The position numbers were made by a program, and so were the translations under genes. From contig NZ_CAKMLL010000022.1 of the NCBI RefSeq assembly GCF_927797785.1, forward strand, positions 1 through 39,140: DNA of 39,140 nucleotides, written 5' to 3'. Positions within the stretch are counted from its first letter, which is position 1, and each line of letters opens with the position of its first letter. Positions 17,260-26,623 of the stretch are shown here, piece after piece. The DNA comes from Candidatus Nitrotoga sp. BS. GTDB lineage: Bacteria > Pseudomonadota > Gammaproteobacteria > Burkholderiales > Gallionellaceae. The notes under the pieces were generated by a model, which saw nothing but the letters and a program-made list of their open reading frames with translations, was not told where the DNA came from and made no database searches.

Positions 17260-18087
17260 ATGCAAGACCATAAAATGCGGGAATTGGCAGAGTGGGTGAA
17301 CTTTCTTAGTCAAGTCGATATCCCCGTATTGAAACAAACCGCACGCAATCTGTCTGCACTACGCCAGAATGAAAAAAACCTCAGTGCGCGGAGTGTTGCT
17401 TATGTTATCAGGCACGACCCAATGATGACCGTCAAACTACTGCGTCATTTGCAACAGAAAAAGCATCGCAGCCAAGAGCATGAATTGGTGGAGGTAGATC
17501 AAGCATTAATGATGTTGGGTCTCGATATATTTTTTAAGAAGGTGCCGGCAGAACCGCTGGCGGAAACAGTTCTAAGCGGACGGATGGATGCCTTGAGCTG
17601 CTTATTGCGAGTGATGCATCGTTCAAACCGCGCGTCCACTTTCGCTGTAGATTGGGCGGTACGCTTGAATGATATGCATCATGAGGAAGTACGTATCGCT
17701 GCATTGCTATTTGATATTGCCGAACTGCTGATGTGGTGTTTTGCGCCTGAAGATATGCTGAAGATCCGAGCCATGCAGCAACAGAATAAAACATTGCGCA
17801 GCAATGATGCGCAGGAACGGGTGTTAGGCTTTACATTGTTACATTTGCAATCTGCATTGGCACTCAAATGGTCACTGCCCAAGCTGCTGATCGCGCTGAT
17901 GGATGGCGAGTGTGCCAATCAACAGCGCGTGCGTAATGTCTTGCTAGCCGTCAATCTTGCGCGCCACTCTGCCAATGGCTGGGCCGATGCGGCTCTTCCC
18001 GATGACTATATAGACATTGGCAAACTCCTGCATATGCCTCCGGAAGAAGTGAAGGTTATGATCGGTGCGGAAGAGAAGGGTCTATGA
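17260..18087 (+). CDS. HDOD domain signalling protein
   Basis: 275 residues, ATG start with AAGGAG 5 nt upstream. The HDOD pattern is seen from LPxL-like VDIPVLKQTARNLSAL (20-35), SARSVAYVIRHDPMMTVKLLRHL (43-65) and VDQALMMLGLDIFFKKV (78-94) to a second half with AALLFDIAELLMWCFAPEDML (about 147-167) and a long alpha-helical tail. HDOD proteins are regulatory relatives of HD phosphohydrolases, but I see no HD dyad or GGDEF/EAL partner domain, so it is probably non-enzymatic. It is convergent with miaA. Confidence 0.85.
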   Translation: MQDHKMRELAEWVNFLSQVDIPVLKQTARNLSALRQNEKNLSARSVAYVIRHDPMMTVKLLRHLQQKKHRSQEHELVEVDQALMMLGLDIFFKKVPAEPLAETVLSGRMDALSCLLRVMHRSNRASTFAVDWAVRLNDMHHEEVRIAALLFDIAELLMWCFAPEDMLKIRAMQQQNKTLRSNDAQERVLGFTLLHLQSALALKWSLPKLLIALMDGECANQQRVRNVLLAVNLARHSANGWADAALPDDYIDIGKLLHMPPEEVKVMIGAEEKGL

Positions 18088-18091
18088 GCTT

Positions 18092-18124
18092 CTGAAAAAC
18101 TGTGCACCTGATTTTTTCAGTGCA
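18092..18124. terminator. Candidate bidirectional terminator between HDOD gene and miaA
   Basis: CTGAAAAA (18092-18099) pairs with TTTTTCAG (18113-18120). An alternative stem pairs TGCAC (18103-18107) with GTGCA (18120-18124). The A-run and T-run on opposite sides suit termination of both convergent transcripts, though the stem is AT-rich and weak. Confidence 0.45.
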
Positions 18125-18134
18125 AATCCTTATC

Positions 18135-19088
18135 TCACTTTGTGGGCGATATGTTTTGTAGCTGACACACCGCAGCAAGTACTTGCCGCGCGAGATTGTC
18201 GGCTAAACAATCAAATTCGATTATTTCCGGCATGCCACGCAACCAGGTAAGCTGACGCTTGGCCAATTGACGCGTGGCGGCATTGCCTTTATCCAACAAC
18301 TCCGTTTCGTTTATTTCTTTAGCGAGAAATTGCCATGCCTGACGATAGCCTACACAGCGCATGGAGGGCAGATTGGGATGCAACGAATATTTTTCTTTAA
18401 GAGCAAGCAATTCATCCACCAAGCCGAGTTTAAGCATGGCAGCAAATCGTGTGGCGATACGTGCATGCAATTTGCTACGATCACTTGGAATGAGCGCAAT
18501 CTGCATGACGTGATACGGCAGCGGCTGTTTGTTCTGCTGTTTATACAGCACGGACATCGGTTGACCGGAGAGTTGATAAACTTCCAGCGCACGTTGGATA
18601 CGCTGCGCATCGTTTGGCTTTAGAAGCGCAGCTGTTTCCGGATCAACCTGAGCCAATTCGGCATGTAGTGCAGGCCAACCGATACGTATGGATTGTTCGT
18701 CCAAAGCGGCACGCACTTCAGAGTCGGCCTGCGGTAGTTCATTCAGACCGAAGAGCAAGGCGCGAAAATACAACATGGTGCCGCCAACCAGCAAAGGAAT
18801 GTGCCCGCGTTGAGTGATGTCACTCATCAAGCGCAGTGCATCCTGGCGAAAAGCTGCTGCGGAATAAACACTGGTTGGGTCAAGTATATTGATCAGATGG
18901 TGTGGCGCATGAACGAGGACAGCAGCCTCGGGTTTGGCAGTGCCGATATTCATATCCCGATACACCAACGCGGAATCAACGCTAATAATTTCAACTGGAA
19001 GCTGCTGTGCCAGTTCTACAGCCACTTGAGTCTTTCCGCTGGCGGTAGGGCCCATAAGGAAAAAAGCGGGAGGCAGTGGTGTGTTCAT
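18135..19088 (-). CDS. miaA: tRNA dimethylallyltransferase
   Basis: Adds the dimethylallyl group to adenosine 37 of tRNAs reading UNN codons. With ATG 19088 the protein is 317 aa and starts [20 protein letters not shown], the P-loop being residues 13-20. Further signatures are [62 protein letters not shown] and [13 protein letters not shown] longer in-frame start at 19160 lies inside mutL and would precede the P-loop with unrelated sequence. The start codon overlaps the mutL stop (ATGA), so translation is coupled. hfq, which often follows miaA, is not present. Confidence 0.96.
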   Translation of the reverse strand: MNTPLPPAFFLMGPTASGKTQVAVELAQQLPVEIISVDSALVYRDMNIGTAKPEAAVLVHAPHHLINILDPTSVYSAAAFRQDALRLMSDITQRGHIPLLVGGTMLYFRALLFGLNELPQADSEVRAALDEQSIRIGWPALHAELAQVDPETAALLKPNDAQRIQRALEVYQLSGQPMSVLYKQQNKQPLPYHVMQIALIPSDRSKLHARIATRFAAMLKLGLVDELLALKEKYSLHPNLPSMRCVGYRQAWQFLAKEINETELLDKGNAATRQLAKRQLTWLRGMPEIIEFDCLADNLARQVLAAVCQLQNISPTK

Positions 19089-20956
19089 TTTCCCCGCATG
19101 AACAGCGTATCCAATTCTGCAATACTCATTTGAAACCAGGTCGGACGACCATGATTGCACTGGCCGGAACGTTCTGTACGTTCCATTTCTCGCAGGATAT
19201 TATTCATCTCAGGCACGGTCAGGATTTGATTCGCGCGAACAGCGGAATGGCAAGCCAGCGTGGACAACACTTCGTTGCGTCGTTCAGTCAGCACTCGAGA
19301 GGCGCCGTATTCACGCATTTCATGCAACACATCACGTGCGGCAGCTTCGGCGTTAGCCTGTTTAAGCATAGCTGGCATGGCCCGCACTGCCAGTGTTGTC
19401 AGCGACAATGGAGCGATATCAAAACCGAGTTGTGTCATGGCAGCATGATTTTCCTCGGCTGTGGCAATGTCCAATGCGTCGGCCGCAAAGCTCACCGGGA
19501 TTAGCAACGGCTGCATGGGAATTTGCTGCCCATCAAGTGCCGTTTTAAGTCTTTCATATACGATACGCTCGTGAGCAGCGTGCATGTCCACCACCACCAG
19601 TCCATGCTCGTTTTGCGCCAGCAAGTAGATACCGGCCAGCTGTGCCAAGGCAAAGCCGAGCGGCGGAATTTCTGGTTCTGATAAAAAAGATTGAGAAGGA
19701 GTGCTTAAAATGGGCGCATCATTTTGGTTATCCTCCTCCCCTCCCCTGCTTTCCTTCCTTCCAAAAAGAGCATCGTAAAAAGCCAGCGGCTGTGATGCCG
19801 TATGCAACTGTAAAGGCTGCTGCATCGACATGGTTCGTTGCACGGATGGAATCTGAGCTAATTGATTCGGCAGGTCAGATGCATTTTCTTTTAGAGCCAC
19901 GGGTGTACTCAAAACTTGTTGCAGCGTATGGAACACGAATTGATGAATGGCCTGACTCTCGCGAAAACGAACTTCGATCTTGGCAGGATGTACATTCACG
20001 TCCACCAATTCTGGTGGCATATCAAGAAACAGCACGAAGGCGGGATGGCGCTGGTGATGAAGGATATCCTGATAGGCTTGTCGGATAGCATGAGCGATTA
20101 CTTTGTCGCGGATAAAACGTCCATTCACAAAAAAATATTGCGCTTCGCGTGATGCTTTCGAATAGGCAGGCAGGGAAGCCATGCCATATAAATGCAGCCC
20201 GGCTGCCTTGCGCGAGACAGGCACCGCACTTTGCGCAAACTCTTTGCTAAGCATAGCTTCGATACGTTTTGGCAATGCCTCTGCTTTTTCTTCCCAAGAT
20301 ACTTCAGAAACCGTAGAGGTCGAAGCAAGAGGCGTGCAGCCTGAGCTTGATAGCATGGGTAATTGCCACATCATACGGTTGTTGTGCTGCAGACTGAAGG
20401 CAACATCCGGGCGTGAAAGCGCGATGCGCTTGAAGGTTTCTTCGCAATAAGCGAGCTCAGTGGCTTCGGACTTAAGAAATTTACGCCGTGCCGGGGTATT
20501 GAAATACAGCTCACGTATTTCCACACTCGTGCCATGAGCGTGTGCGGCCGGAATAACTTCGCTCTGTGACCCATCCACGGATTGGATCTGCCAAGCATGC
20601 TGGCTTTCCGCCATGCGGCTGGTAAGAGTTACCTGCGCCACTGCCGCCATGCTGGCCAAAGCCTCGCCGCGAAAGCCCATGCTGGCGACGCGCTGCAAGT
20701 CAGCTAATGACGCAATCTTGCTGGTTGCATGGCGCATAAGGGCGAAAGGTAACTCATCCGGAGCGATGCCATTGCCATTGTCGCGCACACGCAGCAGCTT
20801 CACGCCACCGCCTTCCAGCTGCACGATAATTTCGGTGGCACCCGCATCCAGGCTGTTTTCCAGCATCTCCTTAAGCGCGGCAGCAGGACGTTCGATCACT
20901 TCGCCAGCAGCGATTTGGTTGATGAGCAGATCAGATAAGAGCTGTATGGTGGCCAT
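19085..20956 (-). CDS. mutL: DNA mismatch repair protein MutL (endonuclease type)
   Basis: 623 residues. The N-terminal GHKL ATPase has [26 protein letters not shown] (16-40), DNGNGI (59-64) and GFRGEAL (94-100); the transducer domain has [12 protein letters not shown] variable Gln/Ser-rich linker (about 350-430) joins the C-terminal dimerisation domain. That domain contains [12 protein letters not shown] (457-468), fitting the DQHA-X2-E-X4-E metal-binding endonuclease motif, together with ACHSA (568-572) and CNHGRP (600-605). MutL therefore probably nicks DNA itself in a MutH-independent pathway. ATG start without a strong ribosome binding site. It is the first gene of the mutL-miaA operon and divergent from the large flavoprotein gene. 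Confidence 0.97.
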   Translation of the reverse strand: MATIQLLSDLLINQIAAGEVIERPAAALKEMLENSLDAGATEIIVQLEGGGVKLLRVRDNGNGIAPDELPFALMRHATSKIASLADLQRVASMGFRGEALASMAAVAQVTLTSRMAESQHAWQIQSVDGSQSEVIPAAHAHGTSVEIRELYFNTPARRKFLKSEATELAYCEETFKRIALSRPDVAFSLQHNNRMMWQLPMLSSSGCTPLASTSTVSEVSWEEKAEALPKRIEAMLSKEFAQSAVPVSRKAAGLHLYGMASLPAYSKASREAQYFFVNGRFIRDKVIAHAIRQAYQDILHHQRHPAFVLFLDMPPELVDVNVHPAKIEVRFRESQAIHQFVFHTLQQVLSTPVALKENASDLPNQLAQIPSVQRTMSMQQPLQLHTASQPLAFYDALFGRKESRGGEEDNQNDAPILSTPSQSFLSEPEIPPLGFALAQLAGIYLLAQNEHGLVVVDMHAAHERIVYERLKTALDGQQIPMQPLLIPVSFAADALDIATAEENHAAMTQLGFDIAPLSLTTLAVRAMPAMLKQANAEAAARDVLHEMREYGASRVLTERRNEVLSTLACHSAVRANQILTVPEMNNILREMERTERSGQCNHGRPTWFQMSIAELDTLFMRGK

Positions 20957-21299
20957 ATAGAATGATTCAGGTTACGGGTACTGAATTATAACTTTTTCAT
21001 GCTATGGCAGTGCGGTGGCGAAGATAAAATCGTATAATCACAAGTTAATAAAAATTATCATTGCCCGGTATAGCCGGGTTTTTTAATATGTTTGGGCTGG
21101 CAAGCCTGTCGGATTAATAAATCCGTAGCACAGAATTAGCCGGGCGAAGGTAGATTTACAGCCGATTCCGTTTAAGTCCTTGAGCTGCTAGATCGCAGAA
21201 GTTGTGTTCGTATACAAGCAAGATGCCTCGCTTGCCGCTGGGTTGTGACACCTCGGTTTTAAATTCACAGCGCATAATAAATTCAGGAGTTTGCACTGC
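20957..21299. other. Divergent regulatory region between mutL and the flavoprotein gene
   Basis: No gene is visible in these 343 bp. The plus strand holds a TATAAT box (21033-21038) with no good -35 element, an intrinsic terminator hairpin (21064-21084), and two small stems: GGCT/AGCC (21095-21106) and CGGATT/AATCCG with an AATA loop (21110-21125). About 175 bp then remain before the flavoprotein ATG. The layout would suit a regulated leader or a very short RNA. Confidence 0.45.
21064..21084 (+). terminator. Intrinsic terminator in the leader of the flavoprotein gene
   Basis: CCCGG (21064-21068), loop TATAG, CCGGG (21074-21078), then TTTTTT (21079-21084). It points in the plus direction although the nearest upstream gene, mutL, reads away from it. 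It therefore ends either an unseen short transcript or an attenuated leader. Confidence 0.65.
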
Positions 21300-24200
21300 A
21301 TGGAAAGCATAAATTCTCAGCAACCTATCACAAGTATTGATAGTAGCGTAACGCCTCCCCCAGTTTTAAAACTGGGATTCGGAATGAAATTTGAAGATCT
21401 CTACAGCGTCGATGGGCTGCCCCGTATCGACTCTTATTTCCTGGCCGAACTTTCTGAAAGCGAACCGTTACTGGCGGAAAAACTGGCCGCAGCGCGTAAA
21501 ACACCGGATCACATGACGCATCTGGAAGAATCGCAGCTCATTATTAATCTGGCCCCACACCTGGAAGACTTTCTTGGTCAATTATTTAATATTCAGACTG
21601 CGGTACGCAAATCGGCAGAACAACACCATGAGCTAGCGCCCCTGTTCCACTGTAAACGTATTTTTGTGCAGCGAAAAGCAATAAACAAGTACAAAGCGGC
21701 TGATGCCGCAGCTTTCGATGGTGACGTCCTTGCAACAGCATTATTACAAGCTTTCGGCGATACCACTGGTGAAATGAGCGAATTACTTTTTGCCCGCCAG
21801 GTTAACAACTGGCTTGATGCCGAGGCAGAAAATATCGACAAACTTGATCTTGCCATGCGTTACGCGGCTTGGGCGGTGCATACCACAACTGGGAAAAAAC
21901 GCCATGGGCACGGCGTGTTATTCAAGGTTCCTGCCAAGCTCGATTTTCAGCGCCTGATACCTATCATCCCAATTGAAAATGTTCCATACACCGCGCATCG
22001 CCTTGCGGATAGCCATCTGCGTCAACGCGAGGGTTTCGCCCTTACTGACAAAGGTACGGACTTGGCTGGCGCCATGGGTGAAGCTAATTACTGCATTTGG
22101 TGCCATGAACAAAGCAAGGACTCCTGCTCGATTGGACTGCGGGAAAAAGCGGGTGTTGCTGATGCCCCCCCGCCATTTAAGAAAAGTACTTTCGGCATTC
22201 CACTGGCGGGTTGCCCCGTGGATGAAAAAATTTCCGAATTTCATAAAGTTAAAGCTTCCGGTCTGGCATTGGGTGCATTGGCTATCATTGCTGTAGATAA
22301 TCCGATGTGCGCTGCAACCGGTCATCGAATTTGTAACGATTGCATGAAATCATGCATTTATCAAAAGCAGGAGCCGGTAAATATTCCACAGTCCGAGACA
22401 CGCTCCTTAAAGGATGTTCTGGAGCTACCGTGGGGCTTTGAAATTTACAGCCTGCTCACCCGTTGGAACCCCCTCAATATTCGTCGGCCCTATCCGCGTG
22501 CTGCTACTGGCAAGCGTGTACTTGTCGTCGGCATGGGTCCTGCCGGTTTTACGCTGGCACATCATTTGATGAACGATGGTCATATTGTTGTTGGTGTCGA
22601 CGGGTTAAAAATCGAGCCGTTGCTGGGCGATTTATCTGGCGTGGATGCAGATGGCAATCGAGTGGCATTTAGCCCGGTCTACGATGCAAGTGCATTGAAG
22701 GAACCGCTGGATAACAGAGTTATGGCCGGTTTTGGTGGCGTGGCCGAGTATGGCATTACGATTCGATGGGATAAAAATTTCCTTAAAATCATTCGCCTGC
22801 TGCTGGAACGGCGCACACAGTTCGCGCTACTCGGTGGCGTACGTTTCGGCGGGACCATTACGGCCGAAAGTGCTTTTGAATCAGGCTTCGATCATATTGC
22901 ACTGGCAGCTGGTGCTGGCCGCCCAACATTGCTCGACATACCTAACGGTATGGCATGCGGTGTTCGAACTGCGTCTGACTTTTTGATGGCATTGCAATTG
23001 ACAGGGGCTGCCAAGCCAGACTCCATCGCCAACATGCAAGTTCGCTTACCCGTTGTAGTAATCGGCGGTGGCTTGACCGCTATTGATACAGCCACTGAAT
23101 CTCTTGCCTATTATCCGGTACAAGTTGAGAAATTCCTTTGCCGCTACGAAAGGCTGATAGCTGAAAAGGGTGAGGCCGTATTGCGCAGCATGTGGACGGC
23201 GGATGAAACAATTATAGGCGACGAGTTTTTGAGTCATGCTCGAGCTATACGCGCGGAGCGGGCCATGGCCTTGAGCGAAGGACGTAACCCCAACATCCTT
23301 CAGCTTATCAAATCATGGGGAGGCGTCACTTTGGCCTATCGCAAGCGCCTGGTCGACAGCCCTTCATATACCCTCAATCATGAGGAAGTGGAAAAGGCGC
23401 TGGAAGAAGGGATTTATTTTGCCGAAGGTTTGACCCCAGTGCGGGTAGAGGTGGATACAAATGGCAATGCGATTGCCATGGAGGTAATGCACCAGGTATT
23501 AAATGCCGAGGGAGCCTGGCAGAAGGCCGGGCAAATTAATCTACCCGCGCATACCATCTTTGTGGCTGCGGGCACCCAACCGAACACAGTTCTGGCACGC
23601 GAGTTTCCAGAAAAATTCAAGCTTGATGGCCGATACTTCCAGGCATGTGACGAACAAGGAGAACCCGTCAAACCAGAGCGTAGCAATACCAAACCGGCCC
23701 AGGCACACGTGCTTCAGTACAAGCACCATGATGGCCGCTTCATCAGCTTTTTCGGAGACCTGCATCCTTCATATTCCGGTAACGTAGTCAAGGCCATGGG
23801 TAGTGCAAAGCAGGGTTATCCGGTGTTAAGCAAAGTATTGTCACAAGTTGCCGCTGCAGATAAAGGGAACGATCAGGATTTTCTTGCACGCCTGAGCAAC
23901 GATCTGCGCGCCACCATACATCAAGTGATCCGCCTTACCCCTACCATCATAGAAGTAATCGTCAAGGCGCCTGCCGCGGCGCGAAATTTTCAACCGGGGC
24001 AATTTTATCGCCTGCAGAATTATGAGACTCATGCCACACAAGTCGATGGTACACGTATGGTCATGGAAGGTTTAGCTTTGACCGGCGCTTGGGTTGATGT
24101 CGAACAAGGCTTGCTCTCTACTATTGTGCTGGAAATGGGTGGTTCTTCTCAGTTATGTGCTGCGCTGAAACCCGGTGAACCAGTAGTGCTTATGGGGCCA

Positions 24201-24884
24201 ACTGGTACGCCCACTGAAATTGTTCCGGGAGAAACAGTGATGCTGGTTGGTGGGGGCTTGGGCAACGCCGTACTATTTTCCATCGGCAAGGCATTCCGTA
24301 GCGTCGGCTCTAAAGTTCTTTACTTTGCTGGCTACAAAAAAATGATAGACCGTTACAAGGTGGAAGACATCGAAATGGCCGCTGATGTGGTGATTTGGTG
24401 CTGCGATGAAGCGCCCGGATATATACCGGACCGTCCCCAAGACCGAACTTATGTAGGTAACATCGTGCAGGCCATCAAAGCCTATGCCAGCGGTGAACTA
24501 GGACAGCAAGACCTTGCGGTGAAGCAGGTCGATCGCCTCATCGCGATTGGTTCAGACAAGATGATGGCCGCTGTTGCAGGGGCCCGTCATAGCGAACTGA
24601 AACCCTATATGAAACCGGATCACCATGCCTATGGCTCCATCAATTCACCCATGCAATGCATGATGAAAGAGATTTGCGGCCAGTGCATTCAAGAACACTT
24701 CGACATTACGACTGGGGAAAAAACCTATGTATTCTCCTGTTTTAACCAAGATCAAAAACTGGACTGCGTAAACTTCCCCGGTTTGAACGCACGGCTCAAG
24801 CAAAATACCGTGCAGGAAAAGCTGACCGCGCAATGGATAGAACATTGCCTCGAACAAGATGACATGTTGACGGGTATATCTTAA
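21300..24884 (+). CDS. Fused NfnB/GltD-like and NfnA/PyrK-like flavoprotein oxidoreductase
   Basis: 1194-residue multidomain redox enzyme; ATG 21300 has AGGAG 10 nt upstream. Residues 1-255 are an unassigned alpha-helical region. Two cysteine groups follow: C265, C268, C276, C305 and C337, C345, C348, C352, suited to Fe-S clusters. A GltD/NfnB-like pyridine nucleotide oxidoreductase comes next, with FAD loop GMGPAG (411-416), second nucleotide loop IGGGLTAIDTA (588-598) and AAGTQPNT near 756. Residues from about 870 form a ferredoxin reductase/PyrK-like module: GQFYRLQN near 900, VGGGLGNAV near 983, and a C-terminal cysteine cluster (C1120, C1126, C1129, C1147) like the PyrK [2Fe-2S] site. 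In Nfn the two modules are separate subunits transferring electrons among NADH, ferredoxin and NADP. The pnt genes follow. Substrates and any bifurcation are inferred. Confidence 0.85.
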   Translation: MESINSQQPITSIDSSVTPPPVLKLGFGMKFEDLYSVDGLPRIDSYFLAELSESEPLLAEKLAAARKTPDHMTHLEESQLIINLAPHLEDFLGQLFNIQTAVRKSAEQHHELAPLFHCKRIFVQRKAINKYKAADAAAFDGDVLATALLQAFGDTTGEMSELLFARQVNNWLDAEAENIDKLDLAMRYAAWAVHTTTGKKRHGHGVLFKVPAKLDFQRLIPIIPIENVPYTAHRLADSHLRQREGFALTDKGTDLAGAMGEANYCIWCHEQSKDSCSIGLREKAGVADAPPPFKKSTFGIPLAGCPVDEKISEFHKVKASGLALGALAIIAVDNPMCAATGHRICNDCMKSCIYQKQEPVNIPQSETRSLKDVLELPWGFEIYSLLTRWNPLNIRRPYPRAATGKRVLVVGMGPAGFTLAHHLMNDGHIVVGVDGLKIEPLLGDLSGVDADGNRVAFSPVYDASALKEPLDNRVMAGFGGVAEYGITIRWDKNFLKIIRLLLERRTQFALLGGVRFGGTITAESAFESGFDHIALAAGAGRPTLLDIPNGMACGVRTASDFLMALQLTGAAKPDSIANMQVRLPVVVIGGGLTAIDTATESLAYYPVQVEKFLCRYERLIAEKGEAVLRSMWTADETIIGDEFLSHARAIRAERAMALSEGRNPNILQLIKSWGGVTLAYRKRLVDSPSYTLNHEEVEKALEEGIYFAEGLTPVRVEVDTNGNAIAMEVMHQVLNAEGAWQKAGQINLPAHTIFVAAGTQPNTVLAREFPEKFKLDGRYFQACDEQGEPVKPERSNTKPAQAHVLQYKHHDGRFISFFGDLHPSYSGNVVKAMGSAKQGYPVLSKVLSQVAAADKGNDQDFLARLSNDLRATIHQVIRLTPTIIEVIVKAPAAARNFQPGQFYRLQNYETHATQVDGTRMVMEGLALTGAWVDVEQGLLSTIVLEMGGSSQLCAALKPGEPVVLMGPTGTPTEIVPGETVMLVGGGLGNAVLFSIGKAFRSVGSKVLYFAGYKKMIDRYKVEDIEMAADVVIWCCDEAPGYIPDRPQDRTYVGNIVQAIKAYASGELGQQDLAVKQVDRLIAIGSDKMMAAVAGARHSELKPYMKPDHHAYGSINSPMQCMMKEICGQCIQEHFDITTGEKTYVFSCFNQDQKLDCVNFPGLNARLKQNTVQEKLTAQWIEHCLEQDDMLTGIS

Positions 24885-24979
24885 TGATAAAATCGCTCAG
24901 TAATTTGTTTTTTAGAGATGCCCTTGAATAATTACTTCTGCCCGGTAGACTCAGGCCATATTAAAAGAGGAGATGTTTC

Positions 24980-26104
24980 ATGCGTATAGGGATTCCTAAG
25001 GAAACGCGCGCAGGTGAAACACGTGTTGCGGCAACGCCCGAAACAGTGAAAAAAATGCTGGCCGCCGGTCATGCAGTCATGGTGCAGCAAGGTGCCGGAA
25101 CAGGCGCGAGCATTCCCGATGCAGACTATCTGGCTGCAGGAGCCACCTTGGTCAGCGACGCGGAGGTATATGCGCAAGCTGAGATCATACTTAAAGTGAA
25201 AGCCCCAACCGAAGACGAGCTGGCAAAGCTGGCCGCAAAAACCGTACTGATCGGCTTACTTTCACCTTTTCAGGCGGACTTGGTTGCAGCCTACGCCAAA
25301 CAGGGCATTACCGCTTTTGCCATGGAAAAGCTGCCGCGTACGTCACGCGCGCAAGCTATGGACGTTCTGTCCTCGCAAGCAAATATTGCCGGATATAAAG
25401 CAGTGCTGGTGGCGGCGAATTTATATAATCGGTTTATACCGATGTTGATGACGGCTGCCGGAACGGTGAAGGCAGCGCGCGTGGTGATATTAGGCGTAGG
25501 TGTTGCTGGTTTGCAGGCTATCGCCACTGCCAAGCGTATGGGTGCGGTGATTGAGGCCTCCGATGTACGTCCTGCAGCGAAAGAACAAGTAGCATCCCTG
25601 GGTGCCAAGTTCATTGACGTGCCTTTTGAAACTGATGAAGAGCGAGAGATTGCCCAAGGCGTTGGCGGCTATGCCCGCCCCATGCCAGCCAGCTGGATGG
25701 AACGTCAAAAGGTAGAGGTTGCTAAACGTGTGGCACAAGCCGACATTGTCATTACCACTGCATTGATTCCCGGTAGAGCCGCACCCGTGCTGGTAACTGA
25801 AGATATGGTCAAATCCATGAAACCGGGATCCGTGATCGTGGATATGGCTGCTGAAGCAGGCGGCAATTGCCCGTTGTCTGAAGTAGGCAAGACAGTGGTC
25901 AAGCATGGCGTCACACTGGTAGGTGAAGACAATCTGCCTGCTTTGGTTGCGACAGATGCCAGTGCTTTGTATGCACGCAACCTGCTTAATTTCCTCACTT
26001 TACTATGCGACCCTAAAAACGGCGGAAAAATGAACATCAATCGTGATGACGATATTATCGCCGGATCGTTACTGAGTATTGACGGAGAAGTGGTTACTAA
26101 ATAA
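24980..26104 (+). CDS. pntAA: NAD(P) transhydrogenase subunit alpha part 1 (NAD-binding)
   Basis: 374-residue soluble dI component of proton-translocating transhydrogenase. It begins MRIGIPKETRAGETRVAATP, has RTSRAQAMDVLSSQANIAGYKAV near 116, the Rossmann loop GVGVAGLQAIATAKRMGA near 174, DVRPAAKEQ, and a C-terminus ending in DGEVVTK with no membrane helices. The alpha subunit is thus split, as in Rhodospirillum rubrum, and the helices are encoded by the next gene. Ribosome binding site GAGGAG is 7 nt before ATG. It lies 95 nt after the flavoprotein gene, so co-transcription is plausible. Confidence 0.96.
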   Translation: MRIGIPKETRAGETRVAATPETVKKMLAAGHAVMVQQGAGTGASIPDADYLAAGATLVSDAEVYAQAEIILKVKAPTEDELAKLAAKTVLIGLLSPFQADLVAAYAKQGITAFAMEKLPRTSRAQAMDVLSSQANIAGYKAVLVAANLYNRFIPMLMTAAGTVKAARVVILGVGVAGLQAIATAKRMGAVIEASDVRPAAKEQVASLGAKFIDVPFETDEEREIAQGVGGYARPMPASWMERQKVEVAKRVAQADIVITTALIPGRAAPVLVTEDMVKSMKPGSVIVDMAAEAGGNCPLSEVGKTVVKHGVTLVGEDNLPALVATDASALYARNLLNFLTLLCDPKNGGKMNINRDDDIIAGSLLSIDGEVVTK

Positions 26105-26109
26105 ATAAT

Positions 26110-26126
26110 CTCCCTCTCGGAGGGAG
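26110..26126 (+). other. GC-rich hairpin between pntAA and pntAB
   Basis: CTCCCTC (26110-26116) and GAGGGAG (26120-26126) form a perfect 7-bp stem with a TCG loop. No T-tract follows, so it is more likely an mRNA stabiliser or pause that tunes subunit ratios than a terminator. Confidence 0.5.
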
Positions 26127-26173
26127 AACTGGAAGAGACTAAAATTCGCCAATCTCAACATAGGAGTTTAGAA

Positions 26174-26470
26174 ATGAGTACTGTAATTGATCCTGTAATT
26201 ATCAATCTGACCGTATTTGTACTGGCCGTGGTGGTCGGCTATCACGTGGTATGGAATGTCACACCCGCGCTACATACGCCGCTAATGGCAGTGACCAATG
26301 CCATTAGCGGCATTATCATCGTCGGTGCCATGTTGGCGGCGGGGCCTGAACAACTGGACGCCGGCACGATCATGGGCTTAATCGCAGTTATGCTGGCAGC
26401 AGTTAATGTATTCGGTGGTTTTCTGGTAACGCAACGCATGCTGAGCATGTTCAAAAAGAAAAGCAAATAA
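26174..26470 (+). CDS. pntAB: NAD(P) transhydrogenase subunit alpha part 2 (membrane)
   Basis: 98 residues with three predicted membrane helices (about 10-28, 36-56, 64-88) and a basic KKKSK end. The N-terminus has the PntAB pattern [38 protein letters not shown] (broken here only by position, residues 9-46). This is the alpha-side part of the proton channel (dII). GGAG lies 9 nt before ATG. It stands between pntAA and pntB in the standard order of the three-subunit enzyme. Confidence 0.94.
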   Translation: MSTVIDPVIINLTVFVLAVVVGYHVVWNVTPALHTPLMAVTNAISGIIIVGAMLAAGPEQLDAGTIMGLIAVMLAAVNVFGGFLVTQRMLSMFKKKSK

Positions 26471-26623
26471 GCCAAAACGCCACAACTCAGACGCGAAGTA
26501 GTGAAGTGGAGCGACATCAGCCATTAATTTGTGAATGGCTCCCTGCTTATTCGTAGGAGCGTCACACCACTTCTCCTGACTCGCGAAATAAAGCAGTTAC
26601 AAAAAAATATTCAAGGAAAATTT

